Positions 1 to 6,469 of a stretch of 9,872 nucleotides of DNA are shown here, piece after piece. The position numbers were made by a program, and so were the translations under genes. Location: positions 1 to 9,872 of the forward strand of contig JAURCW010000031.1 in NCBI GenBank assembly GCA_030828265.1, in the 5' to 3' direction. The notes beneath the pieces are model-generated. The model worked only from the letters and a program-made list of their open reading frames with translations. It was not told the DNA's origin and did no database searches. This DNA comes from Burkholderiales bacterium (GTDB taxonomy: Bacteria > Pseudomonadota > Gammaproteobacteria > Burkholderiales > Burkholderiaceae_A). Each line of letters begins with the position of its first letter. The first letter of the stretch is position 1.

Positions 1-269
1 AGTCGGCTGAGGTCAGAGCTAATGGTGAGCTGACCGCTGGGCTGCGAGAGCTTGGGCAAGCGCTCAAGACCTTGCCGGGCCTCCTGTGTAAGCTTTTGCA
101 CATTGCCCCCTGCACGCGCTAAGAGGGACCGCGTGGAGCCTTCGGGCTGTTCAAGCAGGGCAAGCAGCAGGTGCATGGGCTCAATGGCCGTGTTGTCCTG
201 GCCGATCGCTAGGCTTTGGGCATCGGCCACAGCCTGTTGGAAGGCGGTCGTTAATTTTTCAAGTCGCAT
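1..269 (-). CDS. clpB: ClpB disaggregase, N-terminal part (cut by window edge)
   Basis: ClpB is a hexameric AAA+ chaperone that works with DnaK to pull apart aggregated proteins in the cytoplasm after heat stress. Reading leftward from an ATG at 269, the first 89 codons begin MRLEKLTTAFQQAVADAQSL and contain IEPMHLLLALLEQ, the standard opening of the ClpB N-terminal (Clp_N) substrate-binding domain. The two nucleotide-binding domains lie outside the window. The start is fixed by family alignment and by an AAGGA Shine-Dalgarno (276-280 on the complement) six bases upstream. The ATG at 276 is out of frame and is not used. The gene follows dcd on the same strand after 73 bases, and a sigma-32-type promoter lies in that gap. 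Nothing looks broken in the visible part. Confidence 0.93.
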   Translation of the reverse strand, partial: MRLEKLTTAFQQAVADAQSLAIGQDNTAIEPMHLLLALLEQPEGSTRSLLARAGGNVQKLTQEARQGLERLPKLSQPSGQLTISSDLSR

Positions 270-275
270 GATTCA

Positions 276-280
276 TCCTT
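276..280 (-). promoter_or_regulatory. Shine-Dalgarno of clpB
   Basis: On the complement this reads AAGGA, six bases before the clpB ATG at 269. It is a clear ribosome binding site and fixes the start over the out-of-frame ATG at 276. Confidence 0.7.
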
Positions 281-319
281 CTAAAGGGTAGGCGACCTTG
301 TGGCCGCGATTACCTATGA

Positions 320-347
320 AGGTGGGGGCTGAAACAGGAAATTCAAG
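320..347 (-). promoter_or_regulatory. Candidate sigma-32 heat-shock promoter of clpB
   Basis: On the complement, CTTGAAT (347-341) is followed by 13 bases and then CCCCACCT (327-320). The sigma-32 (RpoH) consensus is roughly CTTGAAA, 13-15 bases, CCCCATnT, so both boxes and the spacing fit closely. Transcription would begin near 313 and give a leader of about 44 bases before the clpB start. clpB is a classic RpoH-regulated gene, so the context supports the match. The -35 box overlaps the TGA stop of dcd (345-343), so heat-shock control of clpB appears to be built into the end of the upstream gene. Basis: direct sequence match plus known family regulation; not experimentally shown here. Confidence 0.75.
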
Positions 348-909
348 CCTTGGGTAGGGTTACGCCCGTTTGCCCCTGGTATTTGCCGGCCCGATCTTTA
401 TACGACGTGGCACAGACCTCGTCGCTTTCGAAGAAAAGCATCTGCGCGCACCCCTCGCCCGCGTAAATTTTTGCTGGCAGGGGCGTGGTGTTTGAGAACT
501 CAAGGGTTACGTGACCTTCCCATTCCGGCTCAAGCGGGGTGACATTCACCACAATACCCACCCGCGCATAGGTGGACTTGCCCAGACAGACAACTAGGGT
601 TGACCTTGGGATACGAAAGTACTCCACCGTGCGCGCAAGGGCAAAGGAGTTAGGCGGAATAATGCATTCATCGCCCTTCACATCGACAAACGAGCGGACG
701 TCAAAATTTTTGGGGTCCACGATAGTGCTGTTGATGTTGGTGAAAATCTTAAACTCGTCGGCACATCGCACGTCGTAGCCGTAGCTTGACGTGCCATAGG
801 AAATCATGCGGCCCTTCGGGCCCTCGCGAACCTGCCCGGGCTCGAAGGGTTCAATCATGCCGTGGTCTTGCGCCATGCGGCGAATCCAGTGATCGCTCTT
901 AATTGTCAT
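343..909 (-). CDS. dcd: dCTP deaminase
   Basis: Dcd deaminates dCTP to dUTP in the cytoplasm. A dUTPase then makes dUMP, the precursor for thymidylate synthesis. The 188-residue protein is full length for the betaproteobacterial form and opens [20 protein letters not shown], as its relatives do. The dUTPase-like trimeric fold is evident from GKSTYARVG (110-118, with Ser112 and Arg116) and TLEFSN (135-140), whose Glu137 corresponds to the catalytic glutamate of E. coli Dcd. The C-terminal nucleotide-covering tail is also present ([13 protein letters not shown]). There is no Shine-Dalgarno before the start: the bases upstream are GATAATGCCGGC, which could mean a leaderless or very short-leader transcript. 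It is divergent from metG across 40 bases and followed on its own strand by clpB. The start is set by family alignment. Confidence 0.96.
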   Translation of the reverse strand: MTIKSDHWIRRMAQDHGMIEPFEPGQVREGPKGRMISYGTSSYGYDVRCADEFKIFTNINSTIVDPKNFDVRSFVDVKGDECIIPPNSFALARTVEYFRIPRSTLVVCLGKSTYARVGIVVNVTPLEPEWEGHVTLEFSNTTPLPAKIYAGEGCAQMLFFESDEVCATSYKDRAGKYQGQTGVTLPKA

Positions 910-915
910 GCCGGC

Positions 916-921
916 ATTATC
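916..921 (-). promoter_or_regulatory. Possible -10 element for dcd (leaderless-type)
   Basis: The complement reads GATAAT, a 5/6 match to TATAAT, ending six bases before the dcd ATG. Transcription from it would start at or within a base or two of the ATG. No convincing -35 is seen at 16-18 bases upstream and no Shine-Dalgarno is present, so this is weak evidence. Confidence 0.2.
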
Positions 922-949
922 ACCGATCTGCGTCTACACTTACGGCCTT

Positions 950-2689
950 ATGACCAAGCGCTCCATTTTCCTTACCTCTGCCCTTCCCTATGCCAACGGC
1001 GCCATTCATCTGGGGCATCTGGTGGAGTACATACAGACCGATATCTGGGCGCGATTCCAGCGCATGTCGGGCCACGAGCTCGTTTATATTTGCGCGGACG
1101 ACACCCACGGCACGCCCATCATGCTCAGGGCCGAGAAAGAGGGCATCTCGCCCGAGGCGCTTATCGACAGGGTCTGGGCGGAGCATTTCCGAGATTTCAC
1201 GGGGTTTGGGGTGAAGTTTGATCATTACTACACCACCCATTCCGATGAGAACCGAGAGCTTGCCGAGGGCATCTACAAAGCCTTGCGTGAGCAGGGGCTG
1301 ATTGAAATTCGACAGATTGATCAAATGTACGACCCGGTAAAAAACATGTTTCTTCCAGACCGGTTCATCAAGGGGGACTGCCCGCGTTGCGGTACCGCCG
1401 ACCAGTACGGCGATTCCTGCGAAGCCTGTGGGGCCACCTACTCGCCTACCGATTTAAAGAATCCCATTTCGGCTGTATCGGGCGCGAAGCCTGAGACGCG
1501 TCAAAGCGAACATCATTTCTTTAAGTTGTCCGATCCCCGATGCGTTCAGTTCTTAAGGCAGTGGGCGCTGCAGGACAACCGCCTGCAGCCCGAGGCAGCC
1601 AACAAGCTTAAGGAGTGGCTTGGATCGGGCGACGGCCCTGAGGAGTCGGGGCTTGGTGACTGGGACATTTCGCGCGATGCACCCTACTTTGGGTTTGAAA
1701 TTCCCGATGCTCCGGGGAAGTACTTTTACGTCTGGCTTGATGCGCCCATTGGTTACTACGCAGGACTAAAGAACTGGTGCAAGACGAACGGGCGGGACTT
1801 CAACAGTTTTACAGCCCCGGACTCCACAACCGAGCAGGTCCACTTTATTGGTAAAGACATTCTTTACTTTCATACCTTGTTCTGGCCCGCCATGCTTCAG
1901 TTCGGAGGCTTTCGGCCACCATCGCGCGTCTATGCCCACGGCTTTCTTACCGTGGACGGCGCGAAGATGAGCAAATCGCGCGGCACCTTCATAACGGCGG
2001 AAAGCTACCTGCAAGAGGGGCTGAACCCAGAATGGCTTCGGTACTACTTCGCCTGCAAGCTCAATGGCAGCCTGGAAGACCTGGACCTTAACTTCAATGA
2101 TTTCATTGCCAGAGTGAACAGCGACTTGGTGGGTAAGTTTGCCAACATCGCAAGCCGAACAGCGGGTTTTGTGCGTAAGCTTTTTGATGGCCAGCTACTT
2201 GACGATGCAAGGCCCTCGGGCGGACTCGTTGCAGGCGGTCCGGTGGACGACCATCAGGCGCTGGAAGGCCTTTTTATTGGGCGAGCGCCCGCCATTGCCG
2301 AGGCCTACGAGGCTCGTGACACGGCCAGGGCCAGCCGAGAGATCGGGCAACTCATGGATGCAGTAAATACCTATGTCGACCAGTACAAGCCGTGGGAACT
2401 TGCGAAGTCAGACGACTTAAGTGACAGGCCGAAGTTACACCGTGTCTGCTCGACAAGCCTGCGCTGTTTTGCCCGGCTTTGCATTTTGCTGCAGCCCATT
2501 CTTCCAGCGGTTGGCCAGAAAGCTCGCCAGGAGGTTTTTGGCCTTGCGCTCGCCGCAGACGAGCAGGCCTGGCTTTGGGACGAGATCGACCGACCTGCCT
2601 TGACGCAGGTTGGATCGTTTGGTCATTTGTTCAGCCGGGTTGATCGCAGCCAGATCGATTCCCTAATTCATGCGAACATACAAAACTGA
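950..2689 (+). CDS. metG: Methionyl-tRNA synthetase, short form without C-terminal tRNA-binding domain
   Basis: This class I aminoacyl-tRNA synthetase charges tRNA-Met and initiator tRNA with methionine in the cytoplasm. Counting from the ATG at 950 it has 579 residues. Visible features are the HIGH-type motif HLGH (20-23), a zinc knuckle with CPRC (144-147) and CEAC (157-160), and KMSKS (339-343). The anticodon-binding helical domain follows, with [16 protein letters not shown] and YKPWELAK, whose Trp matches the anticodon-recognising Trp461 of E. coli. The protein ends just after the helical domain, so the roughly 100-residue C-terminal EMAPII-like tRNA-binding and dimerisation domain of E. 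coli MetG (677 aa) is absent. The core alone is known to be active in E. coli. The start at 950 ([17 protein letters not shown]) is preferred over an in-frame ATG at 908, which overlaps dcd and adds unconserved residues. No clear Shine-Dalgarno is seen. It heads the plus-strand gene run. Confidence 0.96.
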   Translation: MTKRSIFLTSALPYANGAIHLGHLVEYIQTDIWARFQRMSGHELVYICADDTHGTPIMLRAEKEGISPEALIDRVWAEHFRDFTGFGVKFDHYYTTHSDENRELAEGIYKALREQGLIEIRQIDQMYDPVKNMFLPDRFIKGDCPRCGTADQYGDSCEACGATYSPTDLKNPISAVSGAKPETRQSEHHFFKLSDPRCVQFLRQWALQDNRLQPEAANKLKEWLGSGDGPEESGLGDWDISRDAPYFGFEIPDAPGKYFYVWLDAPIGYYAGLKNWCKTNGRDFNSFTAPDSTTEQVHFIGKDILYFHTLFWPAMLQFGGFRPPSRVYAHGFLTVDGAKMSKSRGTFITAESYLQEGLNPEWLRYYFACKLNGSLEDLDLNFNDFIARVNSDLVGKFANIASRTAGFVRKLFDGQLLDDARPSGGLVAGGPVDDHQALEGLFIGRAPAIAEAYEARDTARASREIGQLMDAVNTYVDQYKPWELAKSDDLSDRPKLHRVCSTSLRCFARLCILLQPILPAVGQKARQEVFGLALAADEQAWLWDEIDRPALTQVGSFGHLFSRVDRSQIDSLIHANIQN

Positions 2690-2709
2690 GTTATTCCATA
2701 GGTTGCCTT

Positions 2710-2910
2710 ATGCGTCTTAGTCGCCCCCATTACGAATCGGACATCACCAAGTTTCTGACCGAACTGAAAGCCCAAGACCCTCAGCTTGAGGCACGTCAGG
2801 TGCAGGGCCGTCTCCGACTCTGGGACCGCCCTGCTGTCAAGCTTGACGAGATGCAGCGCGCCCAAAAGGCAAAGGTTCCTCAAAAGGCTTATGTCTACCA
2901 GCCTCAGTGA
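2710..2910 (+). CDS. DUF3460 family small protein
   Basis: A 66-residue protein, MRLSRPHYESDITKFLTELK and onward, ending in VPQKAYVYQPQ. The YESD-x-T-x-FL opening, the central LWDRPAVKLDEMQRA stretch and the VPQK-x-YVYQ ending are the hallmarks of DUF3460, a small family found mainly in Burkholderiales and of unknown function. It is rich in charged residues and has no membrane segment or signal peptide, so it is probably a small cytosolic protein. It begins 20 bases after metG with a weak AGG at 2700-2702. Its last 20 bases overlap the start of scpA, suggesting translational coupling. Its steady position between metG and scpA in this order (established knowledge) makes it useful as a lineage marker. 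No function is assigned. Confidence 0.88.
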   Translation: MRLSRPHYESDITKFLTELKAQDPQLEARQVQGRLRLWDRPAVKLDEMQRAQKAKVPQKAYVYQPQ

Positions 2911-3712
2911 GGCCGCCGCTGAAGGGCTTATTCCGGCCGATGCAATTGCGCGCCTCTACGGCCAGCCGCTTCTAGACCTTCCCAAAGACCTTTACATTCC
3001 GCCTGATGCGCTCGAGATCATTCTCGAGGCCTTCGAAGGACCGCTCGACCTTCTGCTCTACCTTATTCGTCGCCAGAACTTCAATATTCTGGACATTCCG
3101 ATGGTCGAAGTCACCCAGCAGTACCTTCGATACATTGACGAGGTGCGTTCGACCAACCTCGAGCTTGCCGCGGAATACCTGCTCATGGCGGCCATGCTTA
3201 TTGAGATTAAGTCACGCATGCTGCTACCCGTGCGCCCCAAAGAAGGCGAAGACGAGGTTCAAGACCCACGAGCGGAGCTTGTTCGTCGTCTTCTTGAATA
3301 CGAAAAAATCAAGCTTGCCGCCCATAAAATTGACTCTATCCCGCAGCTTGGGCGCGATGTCGTCGCGGCTCAGGTTTACCTTGAGCAGAGCATGCCCCGG
3401 CTTCCCAACATTGACCCTGCCGATCTTCAGGCCGCCTGGCGCGACCTTGTCAGGCGTGCCCGACTTGTTGCCCATCATCACATAAGTCGTGAGGCACTTT
3501 CGGTGCGCGAACACATGGCGCGCATTCTGAAAGCTCTCAAAGACCAGCGCTTTGTGGAGTTCCGTGAGCTTTTCTCAGAGCCCATTGCACCAGGCAAAGG
3601 AATTGCCGTTATTGTTGTGCACTTTCTGGCCCTACTTGAACTGGCGAAAGAGGGTCTCATCGACATTACACAGGCTGTGCCCTTCGCGCCTATCTATGTG
3701 CGTTTAAGCTAG
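2891..3712 (+). CDS. scpA: Segregation and condensation protein A (kleisin)
   Basis: ScpA is the kleisin subunit that bridges the SMC ATPase heads and, with ScpB, forms the bacterial condensin that folds and segregates the chromosome. From the ATG at 2891 it has 273 residues. The family signature is EAFEGPLDLLLYLIRRQNFNILDIPMV (46-72, shown here only as a landmark region: FEGPLDLLLYLIRRQ). It is followed by the SMC-neck-binding helices with YLLMAAMLIEIKSRMLLP and by a C-terminal winged-helix region (about 200-273, FLALLELAKEG). The reading frame is open back to an ATG at 2786, but those 35 extra residues overlap the DUF3460 gene and are not family-like; MSTSLSEAAAEG is the better start, with AAAAGG just before it (a rather tight spacing of three bases). 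scpB is not adjacent, unlike in many bacteria. The next gene is murB, 22 bases on. Confidence 0.94.
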   Translation: MSTSLSEAAAEGLIPADAIARLYGQPLLDLPKDLYIPPDALEIILEAFEGPLDLLLYLIRRQNFNILDIPMVEVTQQYLRYIDEVRSTNLELAAEYLLMAAMLIEIKSRMLLPVRPKEGEDEVQDPRAELVRRLLEYEKIKLAAHKIDSIPQLGRDVVAAQVYLEQSMPRLPNIDPADLQAAWRDLVRRARLVAHHHISREALSVREHMARILKALKDQRFVEFRELFSEPIAPGKGIAVIVVHFLALLELAKEGLIDITQAVPFAPIYVRLS

Positions 3713-3718
3713 ACCGAA

Positions 3719-3732
3719 CGCGCCTGAGCGCG
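3719..3732 (+). repeat. Small GC hairpin just before murB
   Basis: CGCGC-CTGA-GCGCG forms a perfect 5-bp stem with a 4-base loop in the 22-base scpA/murB gap. It has no T-tract after it, so it is not a standard intrinsic terminator. Being two bases before the first murB ATG, it could affect ribosome access or be chance. Confidence 0.3.
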
Positions 3733-3734
3733 CA

Positions 3735-4790
3735 ATGAACACAGCCATGTCCATCTCTCTTCAATCGCTCAACACATTCGGGCTTGCCGCATGGACGGAT
3801 GAGCTTGTGAAGGTCACCGAGTCCACCCAGCTGCCCTCAATCAGCCAGGCGATAGCGAACAAAGATCGTTTTATTCTCGGCGGTGGAAGTAACCTGGTTC
3901 TTCAGTCAAGTCAAGAGGCCCCGCTTGCGCTCGTCTGTGTTCAGTCCGGTCTCAGGGGCATTGTTAGGCTTCCTAGTCGCGAGGGCCTTAGCCGGCTGCG
4001 CTGTGCCAGTGGTGAAAACTGGCACGACTTTGTGATGTGGACTCTGGCCAATGGGCTGGGTGGACTTGAAAACCTTGCCTTAATTCCCGGTACCGTGGGT
4101 GCGGCTCCCATTCAAAACATTGGCGCCTACGGCGTTGAGGTGGGCGAGCGCATTGAGGCGGTTCATGCCTGGGACTTCGAGCGCCACGATCATGTTGTCT
4201 TTCCCGCCGAGAGCTGTCAGTTTGGCTATCGTCAGAGTCTTTTTAAAGAACTTAGCTTTCAAGGGCCATGGAATCGACCGCGGTTTTTTATTACAGCGGT
4301 TGACTTCATGCTTGCACCGGCTACTAAGACAGCCCCCGTTCTAAGCTACAAAGGCATCACCGAGAGACTTGCCGAGCTTGGTGTTACTCAGTCACCGATG
4401 CCCATGCAGGTGGCTCATGCTGTGATTTCGCTACGAAAAGAAAAACTGCCCGACCCCAACGAGATTGGCAATGTGGGCAGCTTCTTTAAAAACCCCGTGG
4501 TGAGCAAAGAGCTAGCGAGTGCGCTCGCCTCGCAGAATCCGGGGCTTCCCGTTTTCCATCAAAACAGTCAAACCAAACTTAGTGCCGGCTGGCTCATTGA
4601 ATCGGCAGGCATGAAAGGGGTTCAACGTGGGCAGGCTGCGGTCTCTGCAGACCATGCCCTTGTTCTAACCAACCTGGGGGAGGCCACTGCCCGCGATGTT
4701 CTGGGCCTGGCCCATGAAATTCAAGAGGCCGTGATGGCGCGTTTCGGGCTTTGGCTTGAGCCCGAGCCGCAAATTATTCCGCCTATCTAG
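3735..4790 (+). CDS. murB: UDP-N-acetylenolpyruvoylglucosamine reductase
   Basis: MurB is the cytoplasmic FAD enzyme that uses NADPH to reduce enolpyruvyl-UDP-GlcNAc to UDP-MurNAc, the second committed step of peptidoglycan synthesis. The protein has 351 residues, close to the 342 of E. coli MurB. The FAD-binding half shows FILGGGSNLVL (47-56) and PGTVGAAPIQNIGAYGVEVG (118-137). Catalytic residues are visible as Arg166 in YRQS, Ser249 in NVGSFFKNP and Glu344 in LEPE, matching E. coli Arg159, Ser229 and Glu325. AGWLIESAGMKG is also conserved. A second in-frame ATG at 3747 (MSISLQSLNTFGL) is an equally good start; neither has a clear Shine-Dalgarno. The gene follows scpA by 22 bases and is probably translated from the metG-scpA transcript. 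Its stop overlaps that of the convergent yaaA gene. Confidence 0.95.
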   Translation: MNTAMSISLQSLNTFGLAAWTDELVKVTESTQLPSISQAIANKDRFILGGGSNLVLQSSQEAPLALVCVQSGLRGIVRLPSREGLSRLRCASGENWHDFVMWTLANGLGGLENLALIPGTVGAAPIQNIGAYGVEVGERIEAVHAWDFERHDHVVFPAESCQFGYRQSLFKELSFQGPWNRPRFFITAVDFMLAPATKTAPVLSYKGITERLAELGVTQSPMPMQVAHAVISLRKEKLPDPNEIGNVGSFFKNPVVSKELASALASQNPGLPVFHQNSQTKLSAGWLIESAGMKGVQRGQAAVSADHALVLTNLGEATARDVLGLAHEIQEAVMARFGLWLEPEPQIIPPI

Positions 4791-5638
4791 TCCAGAGCCT
4801 TGGCGGACGCTTCGGTACGTCGAAACACGGGCTGCAAGGGCTTCGAGGCATCGGCATCAAAGCAGTAACCTTCGAGGTTGAAGGCCTGCAACTGCTCGGG
4901 TTTCACCAGCCGCTTTTGCAAAACAAACCGCGCCATGAGTCCCCGCGCTCGCTTGGCATAGAAACTAATGACCTTGTACTTGCCCGACTTTTCATCTTGA
5001 AAAACGGGGCTAATAACTTGAACGGGCTTACCCTTAACCTGATGCTTGTGGAGGCCCTGAGCCGCCTTAAAGTATTCGTCGGAGGCAAGGTTCAGTACGA
5101 TAGGGTCCGACCCTAGGCCTGCAAGCTCCTCGCCAATCGCCTCAACCAGCTGCAAACCCCAGTAGTCGTAAAGGCTGGAAAAAGCCTTGCCACCTGAGCG
5201 ACCCCCACCTGCGCGACCCCTAAGCGAGGTGCCCATCTCCAGCCGATAAGCCTGAAAGGCATCCATAGGACGCAAGACACCATAAAGCCCCGAGAGCATG
5301 CGAAGCCGTCTTTGCGCGTCTTCGAGCTGAGCTTTGGTGAGGCTTGAGGCCTGAAGGCCCTCGTAAACATCGCCATTGAAGGCAAAAACCGCGGGCCGAA
5401 CCGCACCTGATTTAGGGCGTGCTGACCACTGCGAGAATCGCTCTGCATTAAGGCTGGCAAGTTTAGGGCTAATACCCATAAGCGATTCAAGCTCTGCGGC
5501 GGTCATGGGCTGGAGAACCTTCACAAGCTCAGCCGCACGACTCATAAGCGCAGGCTTCGTTAGTTCAAGTTCCTGGGCCGGCTTGGGCAGGGGAGTCTCA
5601 AAATCAAGTGTTTTTGCAGGCGATAAAAGAATAAGCAT
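4787..5638 (-). CDS. yaaA: Peroxide stress protein YaaA (UPF0246 / DUF328)
   Basis: YaaA lowers free iron and limits Fenton damage during hydrogen peroxide stress in E. coli, where OxyR induces it; the family has a DNA-binding fold and its exact chemistry is unsettled. The protein has 283 residues against about 258 in E. coli. Family landmarks are MLILLSPAKTLDFETPLPKP at the start, FNGDVYEGL (88-95), LSGLYGVLRPMDAFQAYRLEMGT (in the region 115-137), NLASDEYFKA (183-192) and FYAKRARGLMARF (226-238). Residues 141-150 are a glycine/arginine-rich insertion made of two GR[A/S]GG units, encoded by a tandem 15-base repeat. The rest of the extra length is in the C-terminal tail. It starts 39 bases after the anbu stop on the same strand and is probably the last gene of that cluster. 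It has only a weak GAG upstream as a Shine-Dalgarno. Confidence 0.94.
   Translation of the reverse strand: MLILLSPAKTLDFETPLPKPAQELELTKPALMSRAAELVKVLQPMTAAELESLMGISPKLASLNAERFSQWSARPKSGAVRPAVFAFNGDVYEGLQASSLTKAQLEDAQRRLRMLSGLYGVLRPMDAFQAYRLEMGTSLRGRAGGGRSGGKAFSSLYDYWGLQLVEAIGEELAGLGSDPIVLNLASDEYFKAAQGLHKHQVKGKPVQVISPVFQDEKSGKYKVISFYAKRARGLMARFVLQKRLVKPEQLQAFNLEGYCFDADASKPLQPVFRRTEASAKALD
5191..5220 (+). repeat. Two tandem 15-base units inside yaaA
   Basis: Unit 1 (5191-5205) is CACCTGAGCGACCCC. Unit 2 (5206-5220) is CACCTGCGCGACCCC, differing at one base. In the yaaA frame on the complement they encode GRAGG and GRSGG, back to back. It looks like an in-frame tandem duplication by slippage in a region that varies in length between YaaA proteins. 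Confidence 0.8.
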
Positions 5639-5677
5639 GATCTCGTCTACACGATGAAGGCGGTGAAAGCGAAGAAA

Positions 5678-6460
5678 CTACTGCTGTTCTTGGTGAAACA
5701 TAGAGGCAAAAAAGACACTCTTTGATTTGTCGCTGGCGATACTCTCCCAATCGGGGTCGGGAAGATCGTGGAAAGCATCTTGCAACAATTTGCCCCAGCG
5801 CGAACGAATGCCCTCAAAGTAGGTATTGCCCTCGTTGATCTTGGCCACCCTGGAGACAGCGAGTGCGTCGGTCTCGTAGACCAGCAGATCAAGCGGCAGC
5901 CCTACGGAAAGATTGGACTTGAGCGTAGAGTCCATTGATATAAGAAGACACTTTGTGGCGTCATCAAGCGAGGTCTCGGGCTTTAAGACACGATCGAGCA
6001 CGGGCTTACCATACTTCGACTCACCTAGCTGAAAATAATGGCTCTCTGGCGAGGTCTCAATGAAGTTACCCGCCGTGTAGACATTAAAGAGCCTGCAACG
6101 CTCGCCTCGAATCTGCCCACCCACCAGAAAACTGCAGTTGAACTCAAGCCCAAAACTATTAAGCGCCATTTGGTCTCGCTGGTGAATCTGGCGCAGGGCC
6201 TCCCCCACCACCACCGAGATATCGGCCATGCTTGAGGCTGACCAGAGCCGATCGGATAAGGGCCCCTGGCTAAGAACCTCGATGACGTTTTGGGAAATGG
6301 ATAAATTGCCCGAGGTAAGCAGCACGATCACCCGGTCGCCTGCCCGTTCAAAGACAGTCATCTTGCGATAGGTTGAAATTTGATCCATCCCGGCATTGGT
6401 GCGCGAGTCGGAAAGAAAGACCAGGCCTTGGTCTAAAACAGCAGCTACGCAATAAGTCAT
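5678..6460 (-). CDS. anbu: Anbu, proteasome-like Ntn-hydrolase (putative proteasome-type protease)
   Basis: Anbu (COG3484) is a bacterial relative of HslV and the proteasome beta subunit; relatives assemble into ring or open-helical oligomers and the natural substrate is unknown. The 260-residue protein starts MTYCVAAVLDQGLVFLSDSR. After removal of Met, Thr1 would be the nucleophile, Asp17 lies in LSDSR and Lys32 in YRKM, which together form the proteasome-type Thr-Asp-Lys active site. Further Anbu-like stretches are TSGNLSISQNVIE, FLVGGQIRGE, YTAGNFIETSPESHYFQLGESKYGKPVLDR and SMDSTLKSNLSVGLPLDLLVY (given here as landmarks spread over residues 49-215). There is no signal peptide or membrane segment, so it is cytoplasmic. 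The start lies only 9 bases after the alpha-E gene stop, with no good Shine-Dalgarno, pointing to translational coupling. It belongs with the ATP-grasp and alpha-E genes upstream. All three catalytic residues are intact. Confidence 0.92.
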   Translation of the reverse strand: MTYCVAAVLDQGLVFLSDSRTNAGMDQISTYRKMTVFERAGDRVIVLLTSGNLSISQNVIEVLSQGPLSDRLWSASSMADISVVVGEALRQIHQRDQMALNSFGLEFNCSFLVGGQIRGERCRLFNVYTAGNFIETSPESHYFQLGESKYGKPVLDRVLKPETSLDDATKCLLISMDSTLKSNLSVGLPLDLLVYETDALAVSRVAKINEGNTYFEGIRSRWGKLLQDAFHDLPDPDWESIASDKSKSVFFASMFHQEQQ

Positions 6461-6469
6461 GTAGGCATT

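Noticed and set aside
52..291. Plus-strand open frame of 79 codons at the left edge
   Set aside because: It is the antisense shadow of the clpB N-terminal coding region, with no homology-like features.
908..949. In-frame upstream ATG extending metG by 14 residues
   Set aside because: It overlaps the dcd start and adds residues that are not conserved; [17 protein letters not shown] at 950 matches the family start.
2786..2890. 35-residue N-terminal extension of ScpA
   Set aside because: It lies inside the DUF3460 gene in another frame and has a composition unlike ScpA; the ATG at 2891 fits the family.
3719..3732. Hairpin before murB as an intrinsic terminator of scpA
   Set aside because: The stem is only 5 bp and no run of T follows, so termination is unlikely.
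6456..6467. Three-codon mini-ORF (ATG CCT ACA TGA on the complement) overlapping the anbu start
   Set aside because: Such short ORFs occur by chance and there is no Shine-Dalgarno to suggest it is translated.
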